Assembly: GCA_964611645.1 (NCBI GenBank)
Contig: CAZTAO010000046.1
Location: 1 to 38,111, forward strand
Direction: 5' to 3'
Length of the DNA: 38,111 bases
Source of the DNA: CAZTAO01 sp964611645
Lineage (GTDB): Bacteria > Armatimonadota > UBA5829
Position 1 is the stretch's first letter. Every line of letters starts with the position of its first letter. A program made the translations under genes and the position numbers. This document shows positions 1 to 7,291 of the stretch, piece after piece. The notes beneath the pieces were generated by a model. The model ran no database searches and had not been told where the DNA came from. It was given only the letters and a program-made list of their open reading frames with translations.

Positions 1-660
1 ACCATACCGCACAAAGAGGCCGTGATACCCCTGCTGGATGAAGTCTCCGAGACCGCCGGAGCGCTGGGATCGGTGAACACCGTGGTCAACCGGGACGGGA
101 AGCTGTTTGGAGACAGCACCGACGGAGCGGGGTTCCTGAAGTCGGTCGAGGAGCATTGGGGCAAGGTAGACGGGTGTTCTGCGCTGGTCCTTGGGGCGGG
201 CGGTTCATCCAAGGCTATATGCTTCGCGCTTGCGGGGATAGGGTGCAAGGTGACCATAGCCAATCGGACCCCGGGCCGGGGCGAGGAACTTGCCCGAAAA
301 CTCAACAGTTCATTTGGTTCGCAGGTCGCGCAAGTTACAGGCTTTGAGCCGGGTTGCCTGGCCGAAGCGATTCATACAGCAGACCTGCTGGTAAATACTA
401 CGAGTGTTGGCATGTGGCCGAAGGAAGATTCGACTCCGATAGCGAAGTCTCTATTACGCAATCATCTTATTATCTATGATCTTGTCTACAACCCAAACCC
501 CACGAGGCTGGTATCGGAGGCCAGAGAGGCAGGCGCCAGGGCGGAATGCGGCGTTGGCATGCTGGTGTGGCAGGGAGCGCTGTCATTGGAAATGTGGACA
601 GGACGCGCAGCACCGGTTACAATAATGCAGGAAACTCTTATCGGTTCGCTCGCGACATAG
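1..660 (+). CDS. aroE: Shikimate dehydrogenase, 5'-truncated by window edge
   Basis: This is the NADPH-dependent reduction of 3-dehydroshikimate to shikimate, a cytoplasmic step of aromatic amino acid synthesis. The frame is open from base 1, so the true start lies upstream; 219 residues are visible, roughly three quarters of the usual 270-290. The visible part begins TIPHKEA, the substrate-site motif with the catalytic lysine (visible residue 5). GSVNT follows at 23-27, then the G-x-x-TDG-x-GF block with its conserved Asp at 41. The NADP-binding glycine loop GAGGSSKA is at 65-72, and NTTSVGMWP and the C-terminal GMLVWQGALSLEMWTG stretch complete the family pattern. The gene ends 63 bases before pilB. 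An aro gene beside pilus ATPase genes is also a known arrangement in some Clostridia (from memory). Identity is very secure; only the N-terminus is missing. Confidence 0.97.
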   Translation, partial: TIPHKEAVIPLLDEVSETAGALGSVNTVVNRDGKLFGDSTDGAGFLKSVEEHWGKVDGCSALVLGAGGSSKAICFALAGIGCKVTIANRTPGRGEELARKLNSSFGSQVAQVTGFEPGCLAEAIHTADLLVNTTSVGMWPKEDSTPIAKSLLRNHLIIYDLVYNPNPTRLVSEAREAGARAECGVGMLVWQGALSLEMWTGRAAPVTIMQETLIGSLAT

Positions 661-668
661 ACGATCTG

Positions 669-677
669 TGCTATAAT
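669..677 (+). promoter_or_regulatory. Extended -10 promoter candidate for the pil operon
   Basis: TGC followed by a perfect TATAAT (672-677) lies just after the aroE stop and about 45 bases before the pilB start. No good -35 hexamer is seen at 16-18 bases upstream, which fits an extended -10 (TGnTATAAT) promoter. It would allow pilB and the following genes to be transcribed independently of aroE. Confidence 0.55.
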
Positions 678-723
678 CTTCTACTATTGCCAAAAGTCGT
701 TAGCGATTCCGGGAGCGTGCATT

Positions 724-2511
724 ATGGCCGTCGCGAGAAAAGATTTGGGAGAGGCCTTGGTCGCCAGGGGTGCAATTACCTCTGAGCAATTGGCCGAGGC
801 GAGGAGCGTTCAGCGCAGCGCCCCTGGCGATATAGGCAAGATAATTGCTGACCTTGACTACGCCACTGATAAGCAGGTAGTCGAGGCGCGTGCTGACGTC
901 TTGGGGCTACAGTTCATTGATCTGGCCGCGCATAAGTTCGACCAGGCAGTAGTCAACAGGCTTCCCGAGCACGTGGCAAGAAGGCACAAGGTCATACCTA
1001 TTGGCCAGAATGGCGACCGGTTCCTGGTTGCCGTGGTCAATCCAAGTGACCCTGTTGCTCTTCAAAACCTCAAGCTTGCCACGGGCGCGAAGCAGATTGT
1101 CTGCGCGTTAGCCACTGAGGACGATGTCCTGGCCGCTATCGACAAGGCTTACAAGTCGGGTGGCAGCACGGGCAGTGAAGTCACGCCTGCGGGGGCTCCC
1201 GACGGCGGCAGCACCGGTGGCGCCGTCGGGATGGGTCTCAACGCCCTTTCCGCGGACATCCGGCGAGAGATCGCGGGATATGGCGCAAGGGGAGAGCAGG
1301 CGGCTGAGGATGAGGCCGAGATTCAGAAGATGGTCGACGAAGCGCCGATCGTCCGTCTGGCCTACAGCATCATCCAGTTGGCTATCCGGGACGGTGCGTC
1401 AGACATCCACGTGGAGCCGGAGCAGCGCGGCGTGAGAGTCAGGTACCGCGTTGACGGTGTTCTCCACGAAGTCATGCCCCTGCCGAAATACATCGATAAG
1501 CCCCTCATCTCCAGGTTCAAGATTATGTCCGATATGAACATTGCGGAACGCAGAATCCCGCAAGACGGCAGAATCGGCATCGTTCTGGACAAGAAAGACT
1601 TCGACCTCCGCGTTTCCTGTCTGCCCACCACACACGGCGAAAAGATCGTTATGAGAGTTCTGGACAAGTCCAGCGTTTTGCTGGGTCTTAACAAACTCGG
1701 GTTCACCGCCGAAGTGCAGGCCCAGGTTGAGGAACTCACCTCTCAGCCTAACGGAATGTTCCTGTCCACGGGACCCACGGGAAGCGGCAAGACAACTACG
1801 CAGTATTCGGTCCTTCACAAACTCAACTCCATCGAAAAGAACATCATCACTGTAGAGGACCCGGTCGAATACCACCTGGGTGGTATAGCGCAGGTGCAGG
1901 TCAACAAGAAAGCCGGCCTCACATTCGGTAACGCTCTGAGGAGCTTCCTCCGACAAGACCCGGACATTATCATGGTCGGAGAAATGAGAGACTTGGAGAC
2001 GGGCGAAATCGCGGTTGAAGCCTCGCTGACAGGACACCTTGTTCTCTCGACACTGCACACAAACGATGCCCCCAGCACCGTCATCCGAATGGTTGATATG
2101 GGAATTGAACCTTACCTGATCTCGGCCACGGTCATCGGGGTTCTTGCGCAGAGGCTTGCCAGAAAGGTCTGCCAGAAGTGCAAGAAGTCTTACACCGTGA
2201 GCGCTTCCGAGCTTAGGCGTTTCGGGTTCAGGCCGAAAGAGAAAGACGAAGAAGTTACCTTGTGGAAGGGCGAGGGCTGCGATGTCTGCCGGAACACCGG
2301 GTATAAAGGCCGAATCGGCTTGTATGAGCTGATGCGGATCAATGACGAGATTCGGGAATTGGTCGTTCGCCGAGCGTCGCTGGCGGATATCCGCGAAGCT
2401 GCCAAGGCGAACGGTATGTATGAGCTCAAAGAAGATGGACTCTTGAAAGTCCTCGAAGGTATGACAACCCCGGACGAGGTTATGAGAGTCGTATTCACCG
2501 CCGGCGGCTAG
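724..2511 (+). CDS. pilB: Type IV pilus assembly ATPase PilB (GspE/PulE family)
   Basis: Cytoplasmic hexameric ATPase that powers pilus or pseudopilus extension through PilC. The protein has 595 residues, normal for PilB. Residues 5-30 (DLGEALVARGAITSEQL) match the MshEN N-terminal motif LGxxLxxxGxIxxxxL, a domain that in some PilB/MshE proteins binds cyclic di-GMP; a second MshEN half continues to about 140. The Walker A GPTGSGKTTT is at 350-359. The Asp-box/Walker B stretch DPDIIMVGEMRD is at 412-423, followed by the His-box STLHTND. A tetracysteine zinc site is formed by C483, C486, C519 and C522, the usual PilB/GspE mark that separates it from PilT. The ATG follows GGGAG in the leader. 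It is followed by pilT, pilC and pilD, so pilus assembly rather than a stand-alone type II secretion ATPase is favoured. Confidence 0.96.
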   Translation: MAVARKDLGEALVARGAITSEQLAEARSVQRSAPGDIGKIIADLDYATDKQVVEARADVLGLQFIDLAAHKFDQAVVNRLPEHVARRHKVIPIGQNGDRFLVAVVNPSDPVALQNLKLATGAKQIVCALATEDDVLAAIDKAYKSGGSTGSEVTPAGAPDGGSTGGAVGMGLNALSADIRREIAGYGARGEQAAEDEAEIQKMVDEAPIVRLAYSIIQLAIRDGASDIHVEPEQRGVRVRYRVDGVLHEVMPLPKYIDKPLISRFKIMSDMNIAERRIPQDGRIGIVLDKKDFDLRVSCLPTTHGEKIVMRVLDKSSVLLGLNKLGFTAEVQAQVEELTSQPNGMFLSTGPTGSGKTTTQYSVLHKLNSIEKNIITVEDPVEYHLGGIAQVQVNKKAGLTFGNALRSFLRQDPDIIMVGEMRDLETGEIAVEASLTGHLVLSTLHTNDAPSTVIRMVDMGIEPYLISATVIGVLAQRLARKVCQKCKKSYTVSASELRRFGFRPKEKDEEVTLWKGEGCDVCRNTGYKGRIGLYELMRINDEIRELVVRRASLADIREAAKANGMYELKEDGLLKVLEGMTTPDEVMRVVFTAGG

Positions 2512-2590
2512 GTCCGGGCGGCATGAAGTATTGAGCCTGCAGCGCTGACATTGACTGAACCGGTTGTTTGCCTGGGGCGGATGACCTTGC

Positions 2591-2607
2591 AAGGAGTTTG
2601 ACATTTG
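2591..2607 (+). promoter_or_regulatory. Shine-Dalgarno and TTG start of pilT
   Basis: AAGGAG (2591-2596) is spaced 8 bases from the TTG at 2605-2607. No in-frame ATG occurs until inside the conserved domain near 2698, so this site decides the start. The SD partly lies in the perfect palindrome CCTTGCAAGG (2585-2594). Confidence 0.75.
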
Positions 2608-3768
2608 GAGCCTAGGAGTAGTCTGACCAGGCCTTCGACGGCCGAAGCAAAGAAGATCAGCGAGCCTGTTTCGCTTGAAGAGGTGCATGTAGATGACATG
2701 CTCCGCGAGATGGTGGAGCGAGGGGCGTCCGACCTTCATATTTGCGTTGGAGTTCCGCCGATACTGAGGATTGACGGCAAGCTGGTGCCGATGAACTTCG
2801 ACAAGCTCAACCCTCTTATTACTCAGCGGATCCTGTACGATATCCTGACAGACGAACAGATACAGCGATTTGAAGAGAACTGGGAACTGGACTTCTCATA
2901 CTCGCTGCAGAACCTGGCGCGCTTCAGGGTCAATATCTTCAAGGACAAAGGCAACCACGCCGGTGCGTTCCGACTTATCCCTATGAAGATACCGACCCTC
3001 AAGGAACTGGGTCTGCCACCGGTGTTGGAGTTTATTGCTCGCCGCCCAAGAGGGCTGGTGCTTGTCACCGGACCTACAGGATCGGGCAAGTCCACTTCGC
3101 TGGCGTCTATGATCAACATGATCAACTCCGAGCGGGGCCTGCATATAATCACCATCGAGGATCCGATCGAGTATTTGCACCAGCACAAGAAGTGTATCAT
3201 CAACCAGCGCGAAGTCGGGCAGGACACCAAGGAGTTCGCAAACGCTCTTAGAGCGTCTTTGCGCGAAGACCCGGACGTGATACTGGTTGGTGAAATGCGA
3301 GACCTGGAGACTATGTCCAACGCCGTCAGAGCGGCAGAGACGGGCCACCTTGTCTTCGCGACGTTGCACACGAATACGGCGGCGCAGACGGTGGACCGCC
3401 TTGTTGACGCATTTCCTCCAAGTCAACAGGAGCAGATCAGACTGATGGTCTCCAACTCTCTGGAGGCGGTGTTGTGCCAGCAGCTTCTTCCGAGGGCAGG
3501 AATGCCTGGAAGAGTCTGCGCAATGGAGATTATGATCGCCACTAACGCGGTGAGAAACCTTATCCGCGAGAACAAGACCCACCAGCTAACATCCATCATC
3601 CAGACCAGCGGGGCTGTTGGGATGATGACGATGGACATGTGCCTCAAAGAGCTATACCTGAAAGGCGCTGTGACCTACGAGGAAGCGTCCACGCATTCGG
3701 TCAATCTGGACGACTTCAAAAACATGGTATCGGCGGCCGGCGGGGCAACACCCAACATCCGCGGTTGA
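2605..3768 (+). CDS. pilT: Type IV pilus retraction ATPase PilT
   Basis: Cytoplasmic hexameric ATPase that drives pilus depolymerisation and twitching. The 387-residue length is close to the usual 345-390. The N-terminal PAS-like domain carries the family signature ASDLHICVGVPPILRIDG. Walker A GPTGSGKSTS begins at residue 156, the acidic box DPDVILVGEMRDLET is at 222-236, and the His-box TLHTN follows. The PilT-specific AIRNLIRE-type motif appears as AVRNLIRENKTHQL. The PilB-type zinc cysteines are absent, which distinguishes it from the preceding gene. It starts at TTG with a strong SD and has an extended N-terminus of about 30 residues. Presence of pilT argues that this is a retractable type IV pilus, not only a secretion pseudopilus. 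Confidence 0.96.
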   Translation: MEPRSSLTRPSTAEAKKISEPVSLEEVHVDDMLREMVERGASDLHICVGVPPILRIDGKLVPMNFDKLNPLITQRILYDILTDEQIQRFEENWELDFSYSLQNLARFRVNIFKDKGNHAGAFRLIPMKIPTLKELGLPPVLEFIARRPRGLVLVTGPTGSGKSTSLASMINMINSERGLHIITIEDPIEYLHQHKKCIINQREVGQDTKEFANALRASLREDPDVILVGEMRDLETMSNAVRAAETGHLVFATLHTNTAAQTVDRLVDAFPPSQQEQIRLMVSNSLEAVLCQQLLPRAGMPGRVCAMEIMIATNAVRNLIRENKTHQLTSIIQTSGAVGMMTMDMCLKELYLKGAVTYEEASTHSVNLDDFKNMVSAAGGATPNIRG

Positions 3769-3791
3769 CGGTAATATGCTTGACGCTCTAC

Positions 3792-3859
3792 CGTCACCCT
3801 GAACTTGATTCAGGGTCCACGACTTTGTTCTATGTGCCGGATCAAGTCCGGCGCGACGT
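3792..3859 (+). repeat. Pair of inversely oriented palindromic repeats between pilT and pilC
   Basis: Two hairpins lie in the 138-base gap. The first, 3797-3815, has a perfect 7-bp stem CCCTGAA/TTCAGGG with loop CTTGA. The second, 3836-3852, has a 6-bp stem GCCGGA/TCCGGC with loop TCAAG. The second loop is the reverse complement of the first, so the units are the same repeat in opposite orientation. The pattern resembles the intergenic palindromes of the type CGTCATTCCGGACTTGATCCGG common in many bacterial genomes (from memory). It may terminate or stabilise the pilB-pilT message. Confidence 0.7.
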
Positions 3860-3906
3860 GGATTTGTGTGAAGTCGAAATGTTAGTAGGGAAGGGGGTGC
3901 CGGCTC

Positions 3907-5124
3907 ATGCCTAACTATGCGTATGTAATCAGAGACCAGAGCGCGGCGGTAATAGAGGGGTCTTCCGAGGCTGAGAACGAAGAAATATTACGTCGCCGGC
4001 TTACTGAGCAGGGCTTTGACGTAATCGAGGTCAAGCAGGTGCGCCGTTCAGCGCGGCGTATCGGCGGGTTCGGCGGCGTGAAGAAGACGGAGTTGTCCGT
4101 TATGTGCCGCCAGTTCTCGACCATGATCGACGCTGGTGTCAGCCTTGTGCGGTGTCTGAACGTGCTCTCTGACCAGGCGGCCAGCGCCAGAATGAAAGCG
4201 ATTCTGAGCGATGTTCGGTCTGAGGTCGAGGGCGGCCAGATGCTTGCGAAGGCGATGGAGAAATACCCCAACGTGTTCGACCGGTTGTTCGTCGGTCTTG
4301 TGAGAGCTGGGGAAGTCGGTGGAACTCTGGAGGAGAGCCTTCAGAGGTTGTCGCAGTTCCTTGAAAAAGACGTGGAACTCCGGCGCAAGGTCAAGTCGGC
4401 TATGACCTATCCGACTATCGTTATGGTGTTTGCGTTGGCGGTTGTTTTGCTGCTGATGACTTTCATCATACCCAAGTTCCTGGACATGTTCAAAGACCTT
4501 GGAATCAAGGAGTTGCCTCTGCCGACGGCCATCCTGAAGAATACCAGCGACTTCATCCTGGCCAAGTGGTATTTTGCCACGCTGATCGCGGTGGCGTTTG
4601 TGGTTGCCATCAAGATCTTTGGGCGGACGAAAGTGGGTAGGCGCCTGATTGACCTTTACAAGCTCAAGGCGCCTGTATTCGGCCCGTTGAACCATAAGGT
4701 GGCTCTGGCCAGGTTCTCCAGAACGCTTGCGACGCTGCTCTCCAGCGGTGTTTCGATCCTGCAGGCGATGGAGACAGTGGCTGGGACCGTCTCTAATGAC
4801 ATTATGTCTGACGCCATCCTCTCCGCAAGAGAGCGGATCAGAGAGGGAGAACAGATTGCTGAGCCGTTGGCGAAGAGCAAGATGTTCCCGCCGATGGTTG
4901 TGCAGATGGTTGCTATCGGTCAGGAGTCAGGTTCTCTGGACCCGATGCTTGCCAAGATAGCCGACTTCTATGAGGATGAAGTCGACGCGGCCCTGGCGTC
5001 GTTGACGTCGGCCCTTGAGCCGGTGTTGATCGTGTTCCTGGGTGGTATCGTCGGGTTCATTGTTATATCGTTGTTCCTGCCGATGATCGCTGTTATTAAC
5101 AGCCTGATGGGCAGCAGCGACTAG
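3907..5124 (+). CDS. pilC: Type IV pilus inner-membrane platform protein PilC (GspF family)
   Basis: Polytopic inner-membrane protein that couples PilB/PilT ATP hydrolysis to pilin insertion. The 405 residues contain two copies of the T2SSF domain. The first, about 70-195, has the GEVGGTL box at 135-141 and ends in the hydrophobic segment IVMVFALAVVLLLMTFIIP. The second, about 270-400, has the matching GQESGSL box at 338-344 and the segment LIVFLGGIVGFIVISLFLP. A third membrane segment, WYFATLIAVAFVVAIKIF, is in the middle. The N-terminus MPNYAYVIRDQSAAVIEG is the typical short PilC/GspF start. The ATG follows a purine-rich GGGAAGGGGG leader. Length, domain duplication and position after pilT make the call secure. 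Confidence 0.95.
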   Translation: MPNYAYVIRDQSAAVIEGSSEAENEEILRRRLTEQGFDVIEVKQVRRSARRIGGFGGVKKTELSVMCRQFSTMIDAGVSLVRCLNVLSDQAASARMKAILSDVRSEVEGGQMLAKAMEKYPNVFDRLFVGLVRAGEVGGTLEESLQRLSQFLEKDVELRRKVKSAMTYPTIVMVFALAVVLLLMTFIIPKFLDMFKDLGIKELPLPTAILKNTSDFILAKWYFATLIAVAFVVAIKIFGRTKVGRRLIDLYKLKAPVFGPLNHKVALARFSRTLATLLSSGVSILQAMETVAGTVSNDIMSDAILSARERIREGEQIAEPLAKSKMFPPMVVQMVAIGQESGSLDPMLAKIADFYEDEVDAALASLTSALEPVLIVFLGGIVGFIVISLFLPMIAVINSLMGSSD

Positions 5125-5160
5125 CTCATTCGGGTTTACAGACAACCTGTGGATTGTTGT

Positions 5161-5194
5161 GGCGCGGCGCGTTCAGATATGGAAGCGCCGCGCC
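5161..5194 (+). promoter_or_regulatory. Strong GC hairpin abutting the pilD start
   Basis: GGCGCGGCGC (5161-5170) and GCGCCGCGCC (5185-5194) form a perfect 10-bp stem with a 14-base loop. The stem ends 6 bases before the proposed pilD ATG at 5201, and no free Shine-Dalgarno sequence lies between them. No T-run follows, so a classic terminator is unlikely; translational control or partial transcriptional polarity are possible. Confidence 0.6.
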
Positions 5195-5200
5195 GCCTAA

Positions 5201-6112
5201 ATGGAGACTGGATTGCCGCCTGTTGAATTGGGCATTGCTTTTGCCTTTGTGTTGGGTGCAGTGATCGGGAGTTTTCTGAACGTATGCATCTGTCGCATGC
5301 CGGAGGAACAATCCATCATTTCCCCTCCATCGCACTGTCCGAAGTGCGATACGGAGCTGAAGTCGGCGGACAATATTCCGCTGCTGAGTTTTCTTATTTT
5401 GGGCAGGAAATGCAGATACTGCGGGGAACCGATCTCCTGGCAGTATTTTACGGTGGAACTGCTTACCGCGCTGCTGTTTGTGGCGGTATTCCTGAAATAT
5501 GGGTATACAGTAGACTCAGCGGTGGGTGTGCTGTTTGTGGCGTCTTTGGTTGTGGCGTTCGCGGTTGACTTGAGATGGTTCATAATACCGGACCAGGTTG
5601 TTATCGCGGGTCTGGTCTTTGGAATTGGGGGCGACATTGCCCGGATAGCGGTTGGCGAGCCAAGCGTTATGAGTGGGATGCCGCTGGTTATGCATCTGCC
5701 GGTGGTCGGGTGGCCTATGTTGCCCAGCATTGTGGGTATGGTTATCTGGGGCGGAGCGTTCTATCTTGTTGCGGCGATCAGTTATCCGCTGTTCAAGCCC
5801 AGGGACCCCAAGGAAGCCGAGGGCTACGAGGGGGCGATGGGCGGCGGAGACGTGAAACTGGCCGCGGTGACCGGGGCGGTGCTGGGAGTTGTCCCGGCGA
5901 TGGTTTCTTTCTTTATCGCGGTCGTCTTGGGCGCGGTGGTAGGCATCGCGCTGATGGTGTCCAAGTCGAAGGCGGAGAAGAAGGGCGCGACGTGGCGAAC
6001 GGAGATCCCGTTCGGCCCGTATATGGTTGCAGGCGCGCTGGCGGTGATCCTTATTTACCCGCAGTTGACCCTGATTTGGAAATGGTACCTGGGACTTACG
6101 GGCGCGGGTTGA
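5201..6112 (+). CDS. pilD: Prepilin leader peptidase / N-methyltransferase PilD
   Basis: Inner-membrane aspartic protease that removes class III leaders after Gly and methylates the new N-terminus of pilins. The 303 residues begin with the DiS_P_DiS domain, GSFLNVCICRMP, followed by two CxxC pairs (C46, C49 and C71, C74) that bind zinc and go with methyltransferase activity. The A24 peptidase domain follows. The catalytic aspartates are predicted as D123 in DLRWFIIPD and D217 in MGGGDVKL. About eight hydrophobic segments are visible. It immediately precedes four proteins with class III leaders that it would process. The start lacks an evident SD and lies against a strong hairpin, so a different start cannot be excluded. 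Confidence 0.96.
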   Translation: METGLPPVELGIAFAFVLGAVIGSFLNVCICRMPEEQSIISPPSHCPKCDTELKSADNIPLLSFLILGRKCRYCGEPISWQYFTVELLTALLFVAVFLKYGYTVDSAVGVLFVASLVVAFAVDLRWFIIPDQVVIAGLVFGIGGDIARIAVGEPSVMSGMPLVMHLPVVGWPMLPSIVGMVIWGGAFYLVAAISYPLFKPRDPKEAEGYEGAMGGGDVKLAAVTGAVLGVVPAMVSFFIAVVLGAVVGIALMVSKSKAEKKGATWRTEIPFGPYMVAGALAVILIYPQLTLIWKWYLGLTGAG

Positions 6113-6150
6113 GTTTGGACGGAACATATAGGGCCTTATGTTCGCCAAAC
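6113..6150 (+). terminator. Terminator-like hairpin directly after pilD
   Basis: Bases GTTTGG (6113-6118) and GAACATA (6122-6128) pair with TATGTTC (6137-6143) and CCAAAC (6145-6150), giving 13 base pairs with a small internal loop and an 8-base apical loop. It starts at the first base after the pilD stop. No T-run follows, so it may be an inefficient terminator or an mRNA-end stabiliser separating the assembly genes from the pseudopilin genes. Confidence 0.5.
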
Positions 6151-6216
6151 AACATGTTAGAAGTTCGTCTATTGCGCGCAAACGCGCGAGTTTCTATAAG
6201 CAGCGAGGGGATAAAG

Positions 6217-6996
6217 ATGTGCAGACCAAGAGGAGAACGCGGTTTTTCGCTAATTGAACTGCTGACGGTGATCGCGATCATTGCCATACTAGCAGCGATA
6301 ATCTTCCCTGTTATGGGCAGCGTGAGGGAGCAGGCGAGGAAGAATCACTGCATGACCAACTTGAGGCAGATTGCGCTGAGCGCCAGGATGTATAAGCAGT
6401 CGCAGGGAAGCTATCCCGACAGTCTTGGTCCGGCTTACGAGGCGGATGCGGGCGGTGGGACGGTCCCGATAGACTCTGCCAGGCACAGTGCGAACGCGCT
6501 CTACCCGGGCGAGATCAACGACATCGCGAAGTTCCACTGCCTGTCTGATCCTATCGATGCCAAGGATGCGGTGGGAATGTTTCAGCCTGACCCCGTGGGC
6601 CCAATCACCAACGTGTACGCGTATAACAGCTACGACTATTACGCGAAACCCGGTGAGCCTGCGGTAAAGCAGTACACACTGAGCTGGGCTGTGGGGGCAA
6701 ATGCTGACGAGGCTGTTCTCGCCACTCAGAACCTTGTTGACGGCGCTCCGTTGGATTGCTTCCCGCCAGGTTCGGGAGATACTGTTGCCAAGCGGCAGGA
6801 TGACTACGCCAGGCAGTTGAAGTGGCGGACTCCTCCGGACAACACCGTGGTTACGTGGTGTATGTTCCATTCCGACTATCCTTACACCCCCGAGACAAAG
6901 GGCAAGGCCATAGTGGTCTTCCTGGACGGCCACACCGAGGTGCACCAGGCTGCGGACGTGGTCAAGTGCATGTGGCGGATTCGGCCCAAGGGATAG
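6217..6996 (+). CDS. Type IV pilin-like protein (pseudopilin, planctomycete/Armatimonadota type)
   Basis: The 259-residue protein has a class III leader, MCRPRGERG, then FSLIELLTVIAIIAIL. PilD cleavage is expected after Gly9, leaving Phe at +1 and Glu at +5, and the hydrophobic helix runs to about residue 30. The next stretch, KNHCMTNLRQIALSARMYKQSQGSYPDS, and the C-terminal VVFLDGHTEVH resemble the DUF1559/H-X9-DG group of abundant pseudopilins of Planctomycetes and Armatimonadota (family recalled, not searched). It is bigger than a classical major pilin. ATG 6217 is chosen because GAGGGGA (6205-6211) sits 5 bases upstream and the leader must be short; the frame is open further upstream but only as overlap with pilD. 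It could be a major pilin or a core pseudopilin. Confidence 0.85.
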   Translation: MCRPRGERGFSLIELLTVIAIIAILAAIIFPVMGSVREQARKNHCMTNLRQIALSARMYKQSQGSYPDSLGPAYEADAGGGTVPIDSARHSANALYPGEINDIAKFHCLSDPIDAKDAVGMFQPDPVGPITNVYAYNSYDYYAKPGEPAVKQYTLSWAVGANADEAVLATQNLVDGAPLDCFPPGSGDTVAKRQDDYARQLKWRTPPDNTVVTWCMFHSDYPYTPETKGKAIVVFLDGHTEVHQAADVVKCMWRIRPKG

Positions 6997-7291
6997 CTCG
7001 GAATCGGGCAATGGAAATCCGGAAGTAGCATAGGTTCTAGGGGCGGCCGGGATTGAGTCGGCTGCTCCGATTACGAAGAGTAGAATGGTGGAAACGGATC
7101 GTGCTGGAAGTAGTCTCTGAGAAACATCCAAAGACGTTTCCGTGTAGCCTGGCTGTTGGAACAATGACAGCGCAAGTTAAGTCCTATTATTGGCTCAAGG
7201 AAGAGCCGGGTAGAGAGTGATCTACCGGACGCCGATAGCGGAGTTTTGTTGAGTTGAGACAAGCCCGGTTGAGCGTCACTGGTGATAACAC
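6997..7291 (+). other. Structured intergenic region before the PilV-like gene
   Basis: This 295-base gap has no convincing ORF. Three hairpins are visible. One at 7040-7068 has a 10-bp stem (two or three G-T pairs) with a 9-base loop. One at 7192-7207 is GGCTC/GAGCC with loop AAGGAA. One at 7206-7228 is CCGG(G)TAGA/TCTACCGG with loop GAGTGA. The first may be a weak terminator for the pseudopilin gene; the last two sit in the probable leader of the next gene. No known riboswitch consensus was matched by eye. Confidence 0.35.

Noticed and set aside
1399..2739. Long antisense open frame over pilB (446 codons)
   Set aside because: It mirrors a strongly conserved pilB frame, is Arg/His/Asp-rich with no recognised domain, and has no SD or promoter; it is a GC-driven shadow.
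3639..3914. Small + strand frame spanning the pilT end and the repeat region
   Set aside because: It overlaps the conserved pilT C-terminus in another frame and translates the palindromes; no SD.
5575..6216. Upstream extension of the 259-aa pseudopilin frame through pilD
   Set aside because: It overlaps pilD out of frame, and the class III leader and SD place the start at 6217.
6997..7291. Cyclic di-GMP (GEMM) riboswitch before a pilin gene
   Set aside because: Tested by eye because such riboswitches precede pilin genes in other bacteria, but the conserved core bases are not present.
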